IMG/VR virus record: IMGVR_UViG_3300036792_000284
Coordinates: 60,280 to 124,279 of that record
DNA from: a virus
Length of the DNA stretch: 64,000 nt
Strand: one strand, 5' to 3'
The stretch's first letter is position 1; every line of letters begins with the position of its first letter. Both the position numbers and the translations under genes were made by a program. The notes under the pieces were generated by a model. The model worked only from the letters and a program-made list of their open reading frames with translations. It was not told the DNA's origin and did not search any database. Below, piece after piece: positions 17,059 through 25,748 of this stretch.

Positions 17059-18272
17059 TGCAAGTCGTCGAGCCCGTTGAGGATGTCCTTGAACGACTGG
17101 GCACCGGGCGTGGCGCCGTTCGCGCCCACTGCGGCCGGGACCGGAGCCGCCGGGGTGTCGTCGCTGCCGAAGAGGTCGTCATTGGCGACAGGGGCCGGCG
17201 CCGGAGTTGCGACCGCCGCAGCCGGAGTGTCGTCGCTGCCGAAGAGGTCGTCATCGGCGACAGGGGCCGGCGCCGGGGCGGCTGTCCGCTCAGGCGAGGC
17301 GAACTCGTCCAGGTCGTCCAGCGGCCCAGGTCGGTCCGGGTCACCCAGCAGGTCGTCCAGGCCGCCGTCCAGGCTCAGGGCCTGCTCGCCGGTGGACAGG
17401 TAGCCGTTTCCGGTCTTGCTCGGCGCTGGGCTCTTGCCCCAGTTCACAGCCTGGTGCCAGCGCGCCTCCGCGTCGCGGATGTCCCGGTCTATCCAGTCCC
17501 GGGTCGACGTCCGGCCGCAGGCGGCCTGCAGCTGCTCCTCGGTCGGCCGGTTCTCCACGACGCCCCACAGGCCCTGGATGACCGCCTTGACCGCGCGGCC
17601 GGCGTCCGAGTCGTGGCGCCAGGCACTTGGCATCGGCCAAATCTTGTCGATCTTCTGGTAGCCGTTCTCATTGGAGACGCAGATGTCGCACATTTGCAGC
17701 TTGACCGCGGCAGCGTCCTCCAGGTTCAAGAGCGCCGCCATCTGGCGCCGGATGCCGTCCACCTGCTCCCAGGACCACTGGGAGAGAGCCCAGACGAAAA
17801 TCTCGGCGTTGGGCGGGTTCCGCAGCTTCCCGTCAGGCTCGCCCTTCTTCTGGGTCGCGTACCGGATGACCGGGACGGCGTACCGCTGCTGCGGCCTCAG
17901 GTCCCGGGCGTCCGCAATGCCGGCGTCGAGCATCCGCTTGACGCCCGCGCACGCCGGGCAGCCGTCGGCGTCCAGCTCCTGCGTCGCGATGACGTCCGGG
18001 TCCCCGAGGCAGATCGGGGCGCCGATAAAGCCGCCCTCTTCCATGTCAAAGACGAGCCTGACCGCGCCCCTGACCTTCTTCTCCACCTGCAGCGGCTTCC
18101 CGTCATCCGCGAAGACGGGCGCCTTGATGTTGTGCCTGAACTCCATCCAGGCATAGTCCTGGTTCGGAATCCAGAGCCGGTGGCCTTCGTGCCGCTCCAG
18201 CTTCAGTTGCTCGAACCTGTCGACCTGGTTGCCCTCGCGGAACGCGCCGGCAGCGAGCGATACTCTCGGCAT
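17055..18272 (-). CDS. Single-stranded DNA-binding protein with repeated acidic tail
   Basis: 405 residues. The first 230 resemble a phage ssDNA-binding core, with one cysteine pair (GCPACAG), a CDICVSNENGYQKIDK segment and conserved aromatics. The C-terminal third is low-complexity and acidic, with two near-identical copies of APVxDDDLFGSDDTPAA plus further DDLLGD and DDLDE stretches. SSB proteins use acidic tails to recruit partners; RecA here ends in a similar DDDLF. Coupled to ruvC-like and recA. The ssDNA role is inferred from context and architecture. The ATG follows AGGAGA. Confidence 0.65.
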   Translation of the reverse strand: MPRVSLAAGAFREGNQVDRFEQLKLERHEGHRLWIPNQDYAWMEFRHNIKAPVFADDGKPLQVEKKVRGAVRLVFDMEEGGFIGAPICLGDPDVIATQELDADGCPACAGVKRMLDAGIADARDLRPQQRYAVPVIRYATQKKGEPDGKLRNPPNAEIFVWALSQWSWEQVDGIRRQMAALLNLEDAAAVKLQMCDICVSNENGYQKIDKIWPMPSAWRHDSDAGRAVKAVIQGLWGVVENRPTEEQLQAACGRTSTRDWIDRDIRDAEARWHQAVNWGKSPAPSKTGNGYLSTGEQALSLDGGLDDLLGDPDRPGPLDDLDEFASPERTAAPAPAPVADDDLFGSDDTPAAAVATPAPAPVANDDLFGSDDTPAAPVPAAVGANGATPGAQSFKDILNGLDDLQ

Positions 18273-18327
18273 TTGCTGTCTCCTGACTTGTAGCCCTGCC
18301 CACTAATACGCCCGGCCGCCGACATTC

Positions 18328-18531
18328 CTAGTGATCAGACACGAGCCTGATTGCCTGCGTCTCGGGGTTGAACTCGATGCGGTCGACCTTGTACCACCAG
18401 CGCTCCACCGGGTCGGGGATCTGCAGTTCGCACGCCCCGAACTCGTTCTGGATGCGCTCGATCTCCTCGATGGCTTCCGTTGAATTCACGACCGTCCTTC
18501 CAACCAGCGAATTTGGCGGAGGGATCGTCAC
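18328..18531 (-). CDS. Hypothetical protein, 67 aa
   Basis: I chose the GTG at 18531 because it overlaps the upstream stop as GTGA, the pattern used throughout; a longer GTG start at 18552 is possible. The protein is acidic with a VERWWYKVDRIEF segment near its end that looks like a small beta domain. No family recognised. Confidence 0.7.
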   Translation of the reverse strand: MTIPPPNSLVGRTVVNSTEAIEEIERIQNEFGACELQIPDPVERWWYKVDRIEFNPETQAIRLVSDH

Positions 18532-19037
18532 GTCTCCAGGGACGACTTCCACGGGAAGTAGTGCTCCAGCGCGGTCAGCAGCTCGCGCCGGATGTCACGC
18601 AGGCCGAAGAACATGCCGTCCATGGCGTCCTCGGCCTCCTCCACCAGGTCCAGCACCCGCTCGGCGGCAAGCTGGGCACGGCGCTTCGGGGAGGCCTTCA
18701 CCCGGGCCAGCACCTCGCGGTCCCGGACGCTCTCGTACTCCCGGGTGACCGCACGGCCCGACAGCCGGGCCAGCTCCGTGTCGTACACCTCGTCAGCCTC
18801 GGCACGCAGCCGCCGGGCCGTGCGTTGCGCCTTGCGCTTGTACCCGGCCATCTCCCGCTTGAGTTCCTCGGCCCGGTCCAGCCGCGCGCGCAGGTCGTCG
18901 CGAAGGGCCTCGTGCACCTCCGACGGGTCCGCGTCCGCCGCGGGGACGTCGAAATCGCGCAGCCCGGCCATCTCCCGCAGTAGCACGGCGCACGCGTCCT
19001 CGATCGACTGCTCGCGGTCGTCGAGAACCTCGTTCAT
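18528..19037 (-). CDS. Coiled-coil protein, 169 aa
   Basis: Rich in Glu, Arg, Leu and Ala with heptad spacing over most of its length; it ends in an aromatic cap (MFFGLRDIRR, HYFPW). It starts with ATG overlapping the upstream stop and lies between polA and the ssDNA-binding gene, so it may be a replisome or recombination accessory. No catalytic motif seen. Confidence 0.75.
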   Translation of the reverse strand: MNEVLDDREQSIEDACAVLLREMAGLRDFDVPAADADPSEVHEALRDDLRARLDRAEELKREMAGYKRKAQRTARRLRAEADEVYDTELARLSGRAVTREYESVRDREVLARVKASPKRRAQLAAERVLDLVEEAEDAMDGMFFGLRDIRRELLTALEHYFPWKSSLET

Positions 19038-19363
19038 TCGGCCGGTGCCGCTGCGGCCTCCGGCGGCACCGGCCGCGGGGCGTACTTGTCCAGCAGGTTT
19101 TCACGCGCGGCACGCGCCGCGCTCGCGGCAGCGGCGTGCTGCCCCCGCTGCTCGGGCTCTGCTTTAGCCAGCGAGAAGTGGACGAACCACTTCCCCTCGG
19201 CGTCCATGATCCGGCCCACGTCGGTGGTGGTCATACGCAGACGGACCTGCTCGGGGTCGGCCACGCCGCGCTCGAAGAGCATCCGGAGGATGTCCGTCTC
19301 CTGCACCGCGATGTCCCACTTGTTCTTGCCGTAGTCGGTAGCCCAGCCAATTCGGATTTCCAT
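19034..19363 (-). CDS. Hypothetical protein, 109 aa
   Basis: Starts at ATG 19363, directly after a GTAGTAACAGGC leader that begins at the polA stop. The first 80 residues are a compact mixed domain (IGWATDYGKNKWDIAV, DVGRIMDAEGKWFVHFSL) and the rest is an alanine/proline-rich tail. Coupled to the coiled-coil gene. Not recognised. Confidence 0.75.
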   Translation of the reverse strand: MEIRIGWATDYGKNKWDIAVQETDILRMLFERGVADPEQVRLRMTTTDVGRIMDAEGKWFVHFSLAKAEPEQRGQHAAAASAARAARENLLDKYAPRPVPPEAAAAPAE

Positions 19364-19371
19364 GCCTGTTA

Positions 19372-21837
19372 CTACAGCTCAGCGGCGGCGGTCAGCGCAG
19401 CGGCGTCAGCCACGTCGTAGTGCACCGCCGCGCCGCCGAGGATGACCGCGACGCGGGCCTCGTGGGCCGGCGTCAGCCCGCAGGTGAAGCCGACCGTGAG
19501 CGAGCCCTCCGGCAGCTGCAGCTCCACCGAATTCCCTCCGGGGAGGGACTTCATGAACCGGGCCAGTTCGGCCACCTGCTCGCGTGACGGGGCCTGCCGG
19601 AGCACGACGACCACCGCCCGGGGCGCCTCGGCCCCCGGCTCCGCAGGCGGCACGACCTTGCAGCGCGGGCACTTGTCCTTCTTGCCGAGCACGACCTGGC
19701 CGTCTTCGGTGTGGATGTCCTTCACCGAGCCCCAGGACCTGCCCAGGTGCCATTCGGCGACCATCTCCGGCCACGCCGCACCCGGCCCGGTGACCGGGTA
19801 GACGACCGCGGGCTGCAGCACGGCTATGACCGTCGCCGGCGGCACGTCCTCGCGCGCCTCGAACTCAAGCGCGTCGTGGACGTTCATGAACATGCGCACC
19901 CGGTCGTCCAGCCCGGCCGCCTGCAGGGCCTTCACCGCGCGGATCATGGAAATTTTGACGTACTCGCCGGTCGCCGGGCCCTGGATGACCGCGTTGCCCG
20001 CGGTGCGCTCCTCCGCGGCCCGTACTTTCGGGTTGTCGCTGCGAATGTCGTGCAAGGTGACGCGGCGCCCGAACTTGGTGATGACGTACCCGTCGCGCTT
20101 CGCCTTCGCGATGACCCGGCGCCGGAACGGCTGCATGTGCGGGTAGGCGGCCTGGTACTGCCGGTCCAGCTCCTGGGCCTCCTCCTCGCTGATGCCGAGC
20201 TGCTCGGCGAGCGCCCTGATGCCCTGGCCGTAGATGGCCGCGAAGTTCCTGGTCTTTCCCCGCTTGCGCGCCTCCTCGGTCACCTGCTCAACCGCGATCT
20301 GCAGCATCAGCGCGGCGGTGCGGCTGTGCACGTCCTCGCCCCGGGCGAACGATTCCAGCAGCGCCGTCTCGCCGGCCTCGGCTGCCATCACCCGCAGCTC
20401 GATCTGGCTGTAGTCGAACCCGATGACGTACCAGCCCAGCTCTGTCGGCTCGGGCAGGTCGGTGCAGCCTGCCTCCTCCAGCACGTGGTCCCACCACGGG
20501 CGGTAACCCGGCTCCGCCGCCACGATGGCGTCGCGGAAGTTGAAATCGAACGTCGTGCCGTCGCGCAGCTCGAAGTGGTACTTGCCCGGGCTCTGCTGGT
20601 AGTTGGGCGTCTCGCAGGAGAACCGGCCGGCGATGGTGCCGTGCTGCATCAGGGTCGGATGCGCCCGGCCGTCGGCGGCCCAGGAGTACTTGTCCTCGTA
20701 GATGCTCAGGAAGTTGGTGTGCAGCGTAGTCAGCCGGGCCCAGCCCATGTACTTCCGGACCACGGGGTAGTCCTTGGCCAGGCCGGGCAGCGCGTTCTTG
20801 GCGTCTACGCTGGGCTTCCCGCCGGGCGTCCGGTGCAGCACCGGCATGCCGCACTTGTTGTAGAGCAGGTCGGCGAACTGGGCACTGGAGTTGAAGTTGA
20901 AGTCCGGCGGCAGCATCTCGCCGGTAATCTCCCCGAAGTCCTCGACAATCTCCGCCAGCAGCCGGCCGGAGAACTCCTGCACCTCCGCCGCCTTGGCGCG
21001 CAGCAGGTTCCAGTCGTACCGGACCCCGTTGTCGGACATCGAGCAGACGATGGGCAGCGTGGCCATCTCTACCTTGTAGATGAACGCCTGCGGGCCGGCC
21101 ACCACCTTCGGCCAGCGGTCCAGGTGGTGGCGCAGCGCCCATACCGCGTCCTCGCACGCGTAGGCGATGACCTCCGGGTCAGTCGGGTCGAAGACGCCGA
21201 ACCGGACCGTCTTGCCCTCCTGCCGGGTCGGCACCCGGCCGAGCAGGCGGCCGAGCAGGCTGTCCGATCCGTTGATCAGCTCGCGCATCTTGTGGCCGTA
21301 GTTGTCGAACGTGGCCGCCTTGAGGCCGTGGCTCTTGTTCTTGCCCTCGGCGAAGCTCTCCAGCAGGCCGTCCGACCGGATCGGGTAGTACCCGTGCGCC
21401 TCGCGGACCTGCTTGCCGAACAGCGGGTGGTCCCACAGCAGCCGCAGGAACCACCGCGACAGCCAGCGCAGTTCAGCAGGCGCGCCCCACGGCACCCCGA
21501 GCGGCAGGCCCTGGTCGTCGGTCACGTGGAGCAGGGCCCACATCCAGGCCGCGACCGGCTTGTTATCGACGTTGGGGCCGGAGTCAAACGCCAGGGGGAT
21601 CATCCGGCCCCAGGCCAGGGAGTTGGTGAACTGGACGGAGACGACGTAGTTCTCCTCCGGATGCAGCGCGGCGCCCTCCCGGCTCTCCCCGTAGTAGCCG
21701 GTCTCGACGTCGAACCCGAACGGCAGCTTCGCGTCGGCGACCGCCTGCAGCCGGTCCCGGATCTCGTCCAGGTCAGTCAACAGGTCGTAGCTGGGCGCCG
21801 TCTCAGGGGCTTCAAGTACCGCAGCCGTCACAGCCAT
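19372..21837 (-). CDS. polA: DNA polymerase I-family replicative polymerase
   Basis: 821 residues. A 3'-5' exonuclease domain (FGFDVETG, D43 and E45; YACED, Y226 and D230) precedes a family A polymerase: motif A FDYSQIE (D475), O-helix RGKTRNFAAIYG (K528, F532, Y536), motif C VHDALEFE (H653, D654). There is no 5' nuclease domain. The usual HDE of motif C reads HDA. After the fingers-palm end (about 700) come CPRC (723-726) and a 70-residue domain resembling the C-terminal region of DnaE. ATG preceded by GAGGAGGAG. Confidence 0.93.
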   Translation of the reverse strand: MAVTAAVLEAPETAPSYDLLTDLDEIRDRLQAVADAKLPFGFDVETGYYGESREGAALHPEENYVVSVQFTNSLAWGRMIPLAFDSGPNVDNKPVAAWMWALLHVTDDQGLPLGVPWGAPAELRWLSRWFLRLLWDHPLFGKQVREAHGYYPIRSDGLLESFAEGKNKSHGLKAATFDNYGHKMRELINGSDSLLGRLLGRVPTRQEGKTVRFGVFDPTDPEVIAYACEDAVWALRHHLDRWPKVVAGPQAFIYKVEMATLPIVCSMSDNGVRYDWNLLRAKAAEVQEFSGRLLAEIVEDFGEITGEMLPPDFNFNSSAQFADLLYNKCGMPVLHRTPGGKPSVDAKNALPGLAKDYPVVRKYMGWARLTTLHTNFLSIYEDKYSWAADGRAHPTLMQHGTIAGRFSCETPNYQQSPGKYHFELRDGTTFDFNFRDAIVAAEPGYRPWWDHVLEEAGCTDLPEPTELGWYVIGFDYSQIELRVMAAEAGETALLESFARGEDVHSRTAALMLQIAVEQVTEEARKRGKTRNFAAIYGQGIRALAEQLGISEEEAQELDRQYQAAYPHMQPFRRRVIAKAKRDGYVITKFGRRVTLHDIRSDNPKVRAAEERTAGNAVIQGPATGEYVKISMIRAVKALQAAGLDDRVRMFMNVHDALEFEAREDVPPATVIAVLQPAVVYPVTGPGAAWPEMVAEWHLGRSWGSVKDIHTEDGQVVLGKKDKCPRCKVVPPAEPGAEAPRAVVVVLRQAPSREQVAELARFMKSLPGGNSVELQLPEGSLTVGFTCGLTPAHEARVAVILGGAAVHYDVADAAALTAAAEL

Positions 21838-21886
21838 CTCCTCCTCGGGGGAACAAGCACCGCATAGCCGTATACGGCAGTCCCGC

Positions 21887-22825
21887 TCACCAGCCCGCGA
21901 CCAGGGACTCCGCCACGCCGTCGCGGGCGCCGGACCGCCAGGCAGAATCTGCCTGCGCCAGCCGCTGGCGGCAGCGGCGCACGCGGTCGGCGTCGTAGCT
22001 CCGGGCGTACCGGGCCACCTGGCTGGCCACGAACCGGCTGACGTCCTGGCCGGCTACCGCCTCGTGCAGCGAGAGCCCGGCCCGCAGTCCCGCGCCGACC
22101 TGCTCGACGGCGGCCAGCCGCACGGTCAGCAGGCCGATGACCGCGCCCAGCTCGCCGGGCCCGACCCGGCCGGCCGCCGCCATCGCCGCCCGCCTGCTCC
22201 CGGCCATCAGGTGGTCAGCCAGCTCGCCGCCGGGCTCGGCCGGGCAGGTCACCGCGGCCGAGGGAGCCACCGGCTTCAGCCCGGCCAGCCGGGCCTGCTC
22301 GCACGCCTGCCAGGCCCGCTCCAGGCTCCCGCAGCGGGCCAGCACGTCATGCGCGAAGCCGGCCGACGCGCCCGGCCACCAGGAGGCGACCAGGGCCACC
22401 CGGTCCTCCAGTTTCGACGGCTCGCAGCACCGGATCATCTGGCCCGACTTCGCGGACTTCAGCGTGACCAGGTGCGGGGCGAGCGCCCCGTCCTCCTGCG
22501 CGAAGTCACCGTCGCCGGAGACGAACACCACGTAGGCGGTCGCCAGGGCCTCCTCCCCGGTAAGCAGGTCCATGTCGGAGGTGTTCTTCAGCTTCTCCGC
22601 GCCGTAGACCACGGCCCTCCGGCCGCCGCCCGGCGGGACCGACAGCAGGTGGTTCCAGATGTCCTGCTCGGGGACGTCCCCGGCGAACAGCGCCACGCAC
22701 TGGTCCGCCGCCGCGCCCTCACGGTGCGCGGCCACCACGTCCCGCACGAGCACCGGCTCGGGGCCGCACACCCACGTGACCCGGCGGACAGGCCTGCTCC
22801 GGCTCCACTGCAAATACGTAGCCAT
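21887..22825 (-). CDS. holA: Clamp-loader delta subunit-like protein
   Basis: 312 residues from ATG 22825. The first domain follows the delta pattern: a strand-turn without a P-loop (VTWVCGPEPVLVRDVV), then PGGGRRAVVYGAEKLKN and AYVVFVSGD; the C-terminal half is helical as in the collar domain. A divergent delta is typically hard to detect, but the position next to delta-prime and polA supports it. It should be the wrench that opens the clamp. Confidence 0.7.
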   Translation of the reverse strand: MATYLQWSRSRPVRRVTWVCGPEPVLVRDVVAAHREGAAADQCVALFAGDVPEQDIWNHLLSVPPGGGRRAVVYGAEKLKNTSDMDLLTGEEALATAYVVFVSGDGDFAQEDGALAPHLVTLKSAKSGQMIRCCEPSKLEDRVALVASWWPGASAGFAHDVLARCGSLERAWQACEQARLAGLKPVAPSAAVTCPAEPGGELADHLMAGSRRAAMAAAGRVGPGELGAVIGLLTVRLAAVEQVGAGLRAGLSLHEAVAGQDVSRFVASQVARYARSYDADRVRRCRQRLAQADSAWRSGARDGVAESLVAGW

Positions 22826-22830
22826 GCCTT

Positions 22831-23316
22831 CTAATGCGTGCGAGGGCGCAGCATCCCCGTCTGAGCGGCCAGCTGGCGGATCATCTCGGGCGAGTAGCGG
22901 CCTCCTTCGGCCAGCTGCATGCGCTGGGTCGCCTGGCCGGCCCCGGCCAGCTCCTCCGCAATCTGCATCTCGAACCGCAGGCGTGCCAGCATCGCCCACC
23001 GCGGCCCCTCCGGGCCGGCGAACGACGAGATCGAGTCGATGAGACTGTTGATCCGGGCATGCACCAGGTAGAGCGGGTCCGGGGAGGTGCCCTGCCGGGC
23101 CAGCTCCTCGAACCTCGCCTGGTTGGCGGCTACCGCCTGCTCGAACTGCGCCTGCAGCACGTCCAGGGAGGGCATCACCGCGGGCTGGGCCACCTGACCC
23201 TGCTGGACGTTAGGGCCCGGCTGGAAACTGCCCGCCGGGTGCTGCGGCGGGGGCGTGCTGTCGCCGGGCTGCACGCGGCGGGTCTTGCGGGGCTGGCCGT
23301 TGGGCTGCGAGGTCAC
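22831..23316 (-). CDS. Hypothetical protein between clamp-loader genes, 161 aa
   Basis: A proline/glutamine-rich, probably disordered N-terminus (about 1-45) leads to a helical domain (LQAQFEQAVAANQARFEEL, RWAMLARLRFEMQIAEEL). The GTG start follows AAGGAG. Lying between delta-prime and delta, it may be a replisome bridging protein; no family recognised. Confidence 0.75.
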   Translation of the reverse strand: MTSQPNGQPRKTRRVQPGDSTPPPQHPAGSFQPGPNVQQGQVAQPAVMPSLDVLQAQFEQAVAANQARFEELARQGTSPDPLYLVHARINSLIDSISSFAGPEGPRWAMLARLRFEMQIAEELAGAGQATQRMQLAEGGRYSPEMIRQLAAQTGMLRPRTH

Positions 23317-23365
23317 GGGGGCTCCTTACGACGGGGGCGCAGTAACGCCTCAATCGCCCCGCCAA

Positions 23366-24025
23366 TCACTCCTGGCAGAAAACCCGGTCCAGCGCTACCA
23401 CCGCGCCGAGGCGGGCGCCGGGGTAGCGGGCCAGCTCGGCCAGCAACCGCAGCGCCTGGTCCCGGCTGACACCCGGCGCGAAGTCCGGGTCGAACACCTG
23501 CCACCGGCCGGTGGCGGCCTCAGCCGCCCACGCCGACAGGAGCCGGGCGTGGGCGGGCAGCCAGGTCCGGGCGGTCTGAGCAAGCAGGCCCGGCCGCCTC
23601 GCGCGTGCTGCCTTGATGGCCGCGCCGACGGCGGTCACGTCCTTCGGGTCCGGCTGCTCGACCTCCTGCGCCTGCCCGAGCACTAGCGTGCGGCATCGGG
23701 ACAGCACGGTCGGCAGCGGGCGCCGCTCCGCGGCGAGGATGAACCGGGTGTCCGCCGACGGCTTTTCCAGGACCTTCAGGAGCATGTTCTGCACCTGGGC
23801 ACTCGCGTTCGCCAGGTTCAGCGCGATGATCCGGAGCCCCCGCAGCGGGGCCATCCCCGCCTCGGCCCAGACCTCCCGGGCAGCGGCGGCGTCCAGCTCC
23901 CACCGGAACGCCCAGCCGTGGTCGGTGCACGCCTGGAACACCAGGGCCGCGGCGCCGGGGCCGACCACCAGGGTGGCCGGAGGCAGCTCGCCCGCCAACG
24001 CGGCGCGTACCTGCTCAGGAGTCAC
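23366..24025 (-). CDS. holB: Clamp-loader delta-prime subunit-like protein
   Basis: 219 residues. The diagnostic stretch QNMLLKVLEKPSADTRFIL followed by LPTVLSRCRTL matches the delta-prime/gamma sensor-1 and SRC arginine-finger region. The P-loop is missing, as is usual for delta-prime. The GTG at 24025 overlaps the upstream stop by 11 nt; a longer start is possible. With DnaX and delta it gives a complete clamp-loader set. Confidence 0.82.
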   Translation of the reverse strand: MTPEQVRAALAGELPPATLVVGPGAAALVFQACTDHGWAFRWELDAAAAREVWAEAGMAPLRGLRIIALNLANASAQVQNMLLKVLEKPSADTRFILAAERRPLPTVLSRCRTLVLGQAQEVEQPDPKDVTAVGAAIKAARARRPGLLAQTARTWLPAHARLLSAWAAEAATGRWQVFDPDFAPGVSRDQALRLLAELARYPGARLGAVVALDRVFCQE

Positions 24026-24458
24026 GCTTCCCCACCTCGATCCAGACGTCATACTCGGTCCCGATCCAGTCCATGCTGGTGTACTTCTCTACGTGCAGGT
24101 CCACCGTGACCGGGCCCCGCCAGCCGTAGGTAAACCAGCCACCGCGGTCAGTGCCGTTGACCTCGACGCTCCCGTAGCGGAGGCCGAGCACGTAGCCGGG
24201 GTAGACCTCGAACTCGCCGGTCAGCAGGTCCTGGCCGTCCGGGCACAGGTCATCGACACCGGCCGGGCACTTGCGGCAGTGCAACCACGTCCCGTCGTCC
24301 GGGTCGATGTGCAGGTACCAGTCGTGGCCGGGGCACCGGTTGACGAACAGCGCCCGCCAGGCCTCGCCCTCCAGGTCGGGCCCGTACCGCCAGAGGCGGT
24401 CGTGCTCGGCGACTTCCTCGTCCGACAGGATGCGCCACTCCAGCTTCGCGGCCTTCAT
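24015..24458 (-). CDS. Hypothetical protein with cysteine/histidine cluster, 147 aa
   Basis: The middle of the protein holds NRCPGHDWYLH, HCRKCPAG and DLCPDG, a likely zinc site, followed by a beta-rich C-terminal half (LGLRYGSVEVNG, WIEVGKRDS). The ATG at 24458 overlaps the upstream stop. It is coupled to delta-prime. Function unknown. Confidence 0.75.
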   Translation of the reverse strand: MKAAKLEWRILSDEEVAEHDRLWRYGPDLEGEAWRALFVNRCPGHDWYLHIDPDDGTWLHCRKCPAGVDDLCPDGQDLLTGEFEVYPGYVLGLRYGSVEVNGTDRGGWFTYGWRGPVTVDLHVEKYTSMDWIGTEYDVWIEVGKRDS

Positions 24459-25651
24459 GCCGCCGCCAGCAGCCGGACCGCCTCCAGGGCAGCCTCCACC
24501 TTGTCCCCGTCAAACCCGGACAGCCGGGTGATGACCGACTCCAGCTCCGCCCACAGGGCTGCGCTGGGGGTCTCGGTCACAGCCTCAACCACAGGCTCGG
24601 CCACAGGAGCGTCCGCAGGGACGTCTTCGACCAGGCGCTCCAGGCCGTAGATCAGGGCCTGCTTGACCCGGCCGAAGTGCCCCTCGGCGTGCCGGCGGGG
24701 CGGCACGCGCAGGTGCGGGTACTGCTGCATGACCGCCTCGGCGAACCCGAGGTACCAGGTCTTGCCCGCCCCGGCCAGCCGGTGCCCGGCGTCCTTGAAC
24801 GCCGGCAGCACCCGGTTGCCGCGCGAGTTCTTCAGCGCGGTCGCCGCCGCGCGGACCTCGTCCAGCGACAGCAGCAGCCCGCCCAGCTCGACGCCGCCGG
24901 AGGCCATGGCGCGCAGCTCCTCGAACCAGGCCGCCGTCTCCGGCTCGCACGCGGTCATCGGCACGAAGTCGGGCACGACAGGCGCGGGCGCCGGGGCCTC
25001 GACGGGCCGGTGGCTGGTGACCTCGCGCAGCGTGTCTTTCAGCTCGGCGAACCACGCCTCGGCCTCCTCCGCGCTCATGCCGAACTGGCGGCGCACCGCG
25101 GCAGCCGAAACGCTCTTGCCGTCGGCGGACCGCTCCGCCAGCGCGTCGAACAGGGGAAGGACGGGCAGGCCGCTGGGGCCCGGGTCGCGGGCCGCCAGCT
25201 CCTCACGCAGCCAGTCCATCGCGTCGCTGCCGGCCAGTGACGGGTACTCGTCACTGGTGCCCAGGTAGTCGACTACGCGGGTGCTCTGCGCGCCGCCCTC
25301 CTCGTGCGCGCCGGCCGCGTTGTCCAGCACCAGCAGCTCGCGCCCGTTGCGGCGGGTGAGCGTCTCGCGCAGGCCGCGGCAGTACAGCGGCACCTTGGCC
25401 ATGATGAACGCCTTGAACCGCACCGGCTGGCCGGTGTAGTCGCTGATGCGGCCTGACTCGTACTGAGCCATCGCATCGTTTTTCACGAACTGCTGAAAGA
25501 TGTACTGCAGCCCGTCGTCTACGTCCTCGCGGCGCGCGGCGGGACCCAGGTGCCGCCACACGATCCGCCTGATTTCGTCGCCGTACTCCAGGAACAAGTC
25601 CCCGTAATCTGTCGGCGCGGTGAATGCAGCAGCCGAACACGAAGAAGCCAC
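24455..25651 (-). CDS. Sigma-factor-like protein (ECF region-2-like N-terminus)
   Basis: 398 residues. Residues about 15-105 read like sigma-70 region 2: DVDDGLQYIFQQF, then FKAFIMAKVPLYCRGLRETL with arginines in the promoter-melting helix. A helix-turn-helix-like stretch (SAAAVRRQFGMSAEEAEAWF) near 190 could be region 4. The rest is helical and alanine-rich, without match. Its promoter carries the phage-wide palindrome. It may redirect host RNA polymerase, or be a derived sigma-like DNA-binding protein. Confidence 0.5.
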   Translation of the reverse strand: MASSCSAAAFTAPTDYGDLFLEYGDEIRRIVWRHLGPAARREDVDDGLQYIFQQFVKNDAMAQYESGRISDYTGQPVRFKAFIMAKVPLYCRGLRETLTRRNGRELLVLDNAAGAHEEGGAQSTRVVDYLGTSDEYPSLAGSDAMDWLREELAARDPGPSGLPVLPLFDALAERSADGKSVSAAAVRRQFGMSAEEAEAWFAELKDTLREVTSHRPVEAPAPAPVVPDFVPMTACEPETAAWFEELRAMASGGVELGGLLLSLDEVRAAATALKNSRGNRVLPAFKDAGHRLAGAGKTWYLGFAEAVMQQYPHLRVPPRRHAEGHFGRVKQALIYGLERLVEDVPADAPVAEPVVEAVTETPSAALWAELESVITRLSGFDGDKVEAALEAVRLLAAA

Positions 25652-25690
25652 AAAGAACTCCCCACGAAACCTAACCTCACCAGTAGGTCG

Positions 25691-25720
25691 AGAGTAGTCC
25701 TCTGCTTAACTCCCGTCAAG
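25691..25720 (-). promoter_or_regulatory. Promoter with hybrid palindrome for the sigma-like gene
   Basis: On the minus strand TTGACG, 17 bp and TACTCT form a good -35/-10 pair. The -35 lies in the imperfect palindrome CTTGACGGGAGTTAAG (25705-25720), one arm of the GTCAAG type and one of the GTTAAG type. Confidence 0.65.
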
Positions 25721-25748
25721 TTGATCTACGGATAATCCGGCAGAAGGG

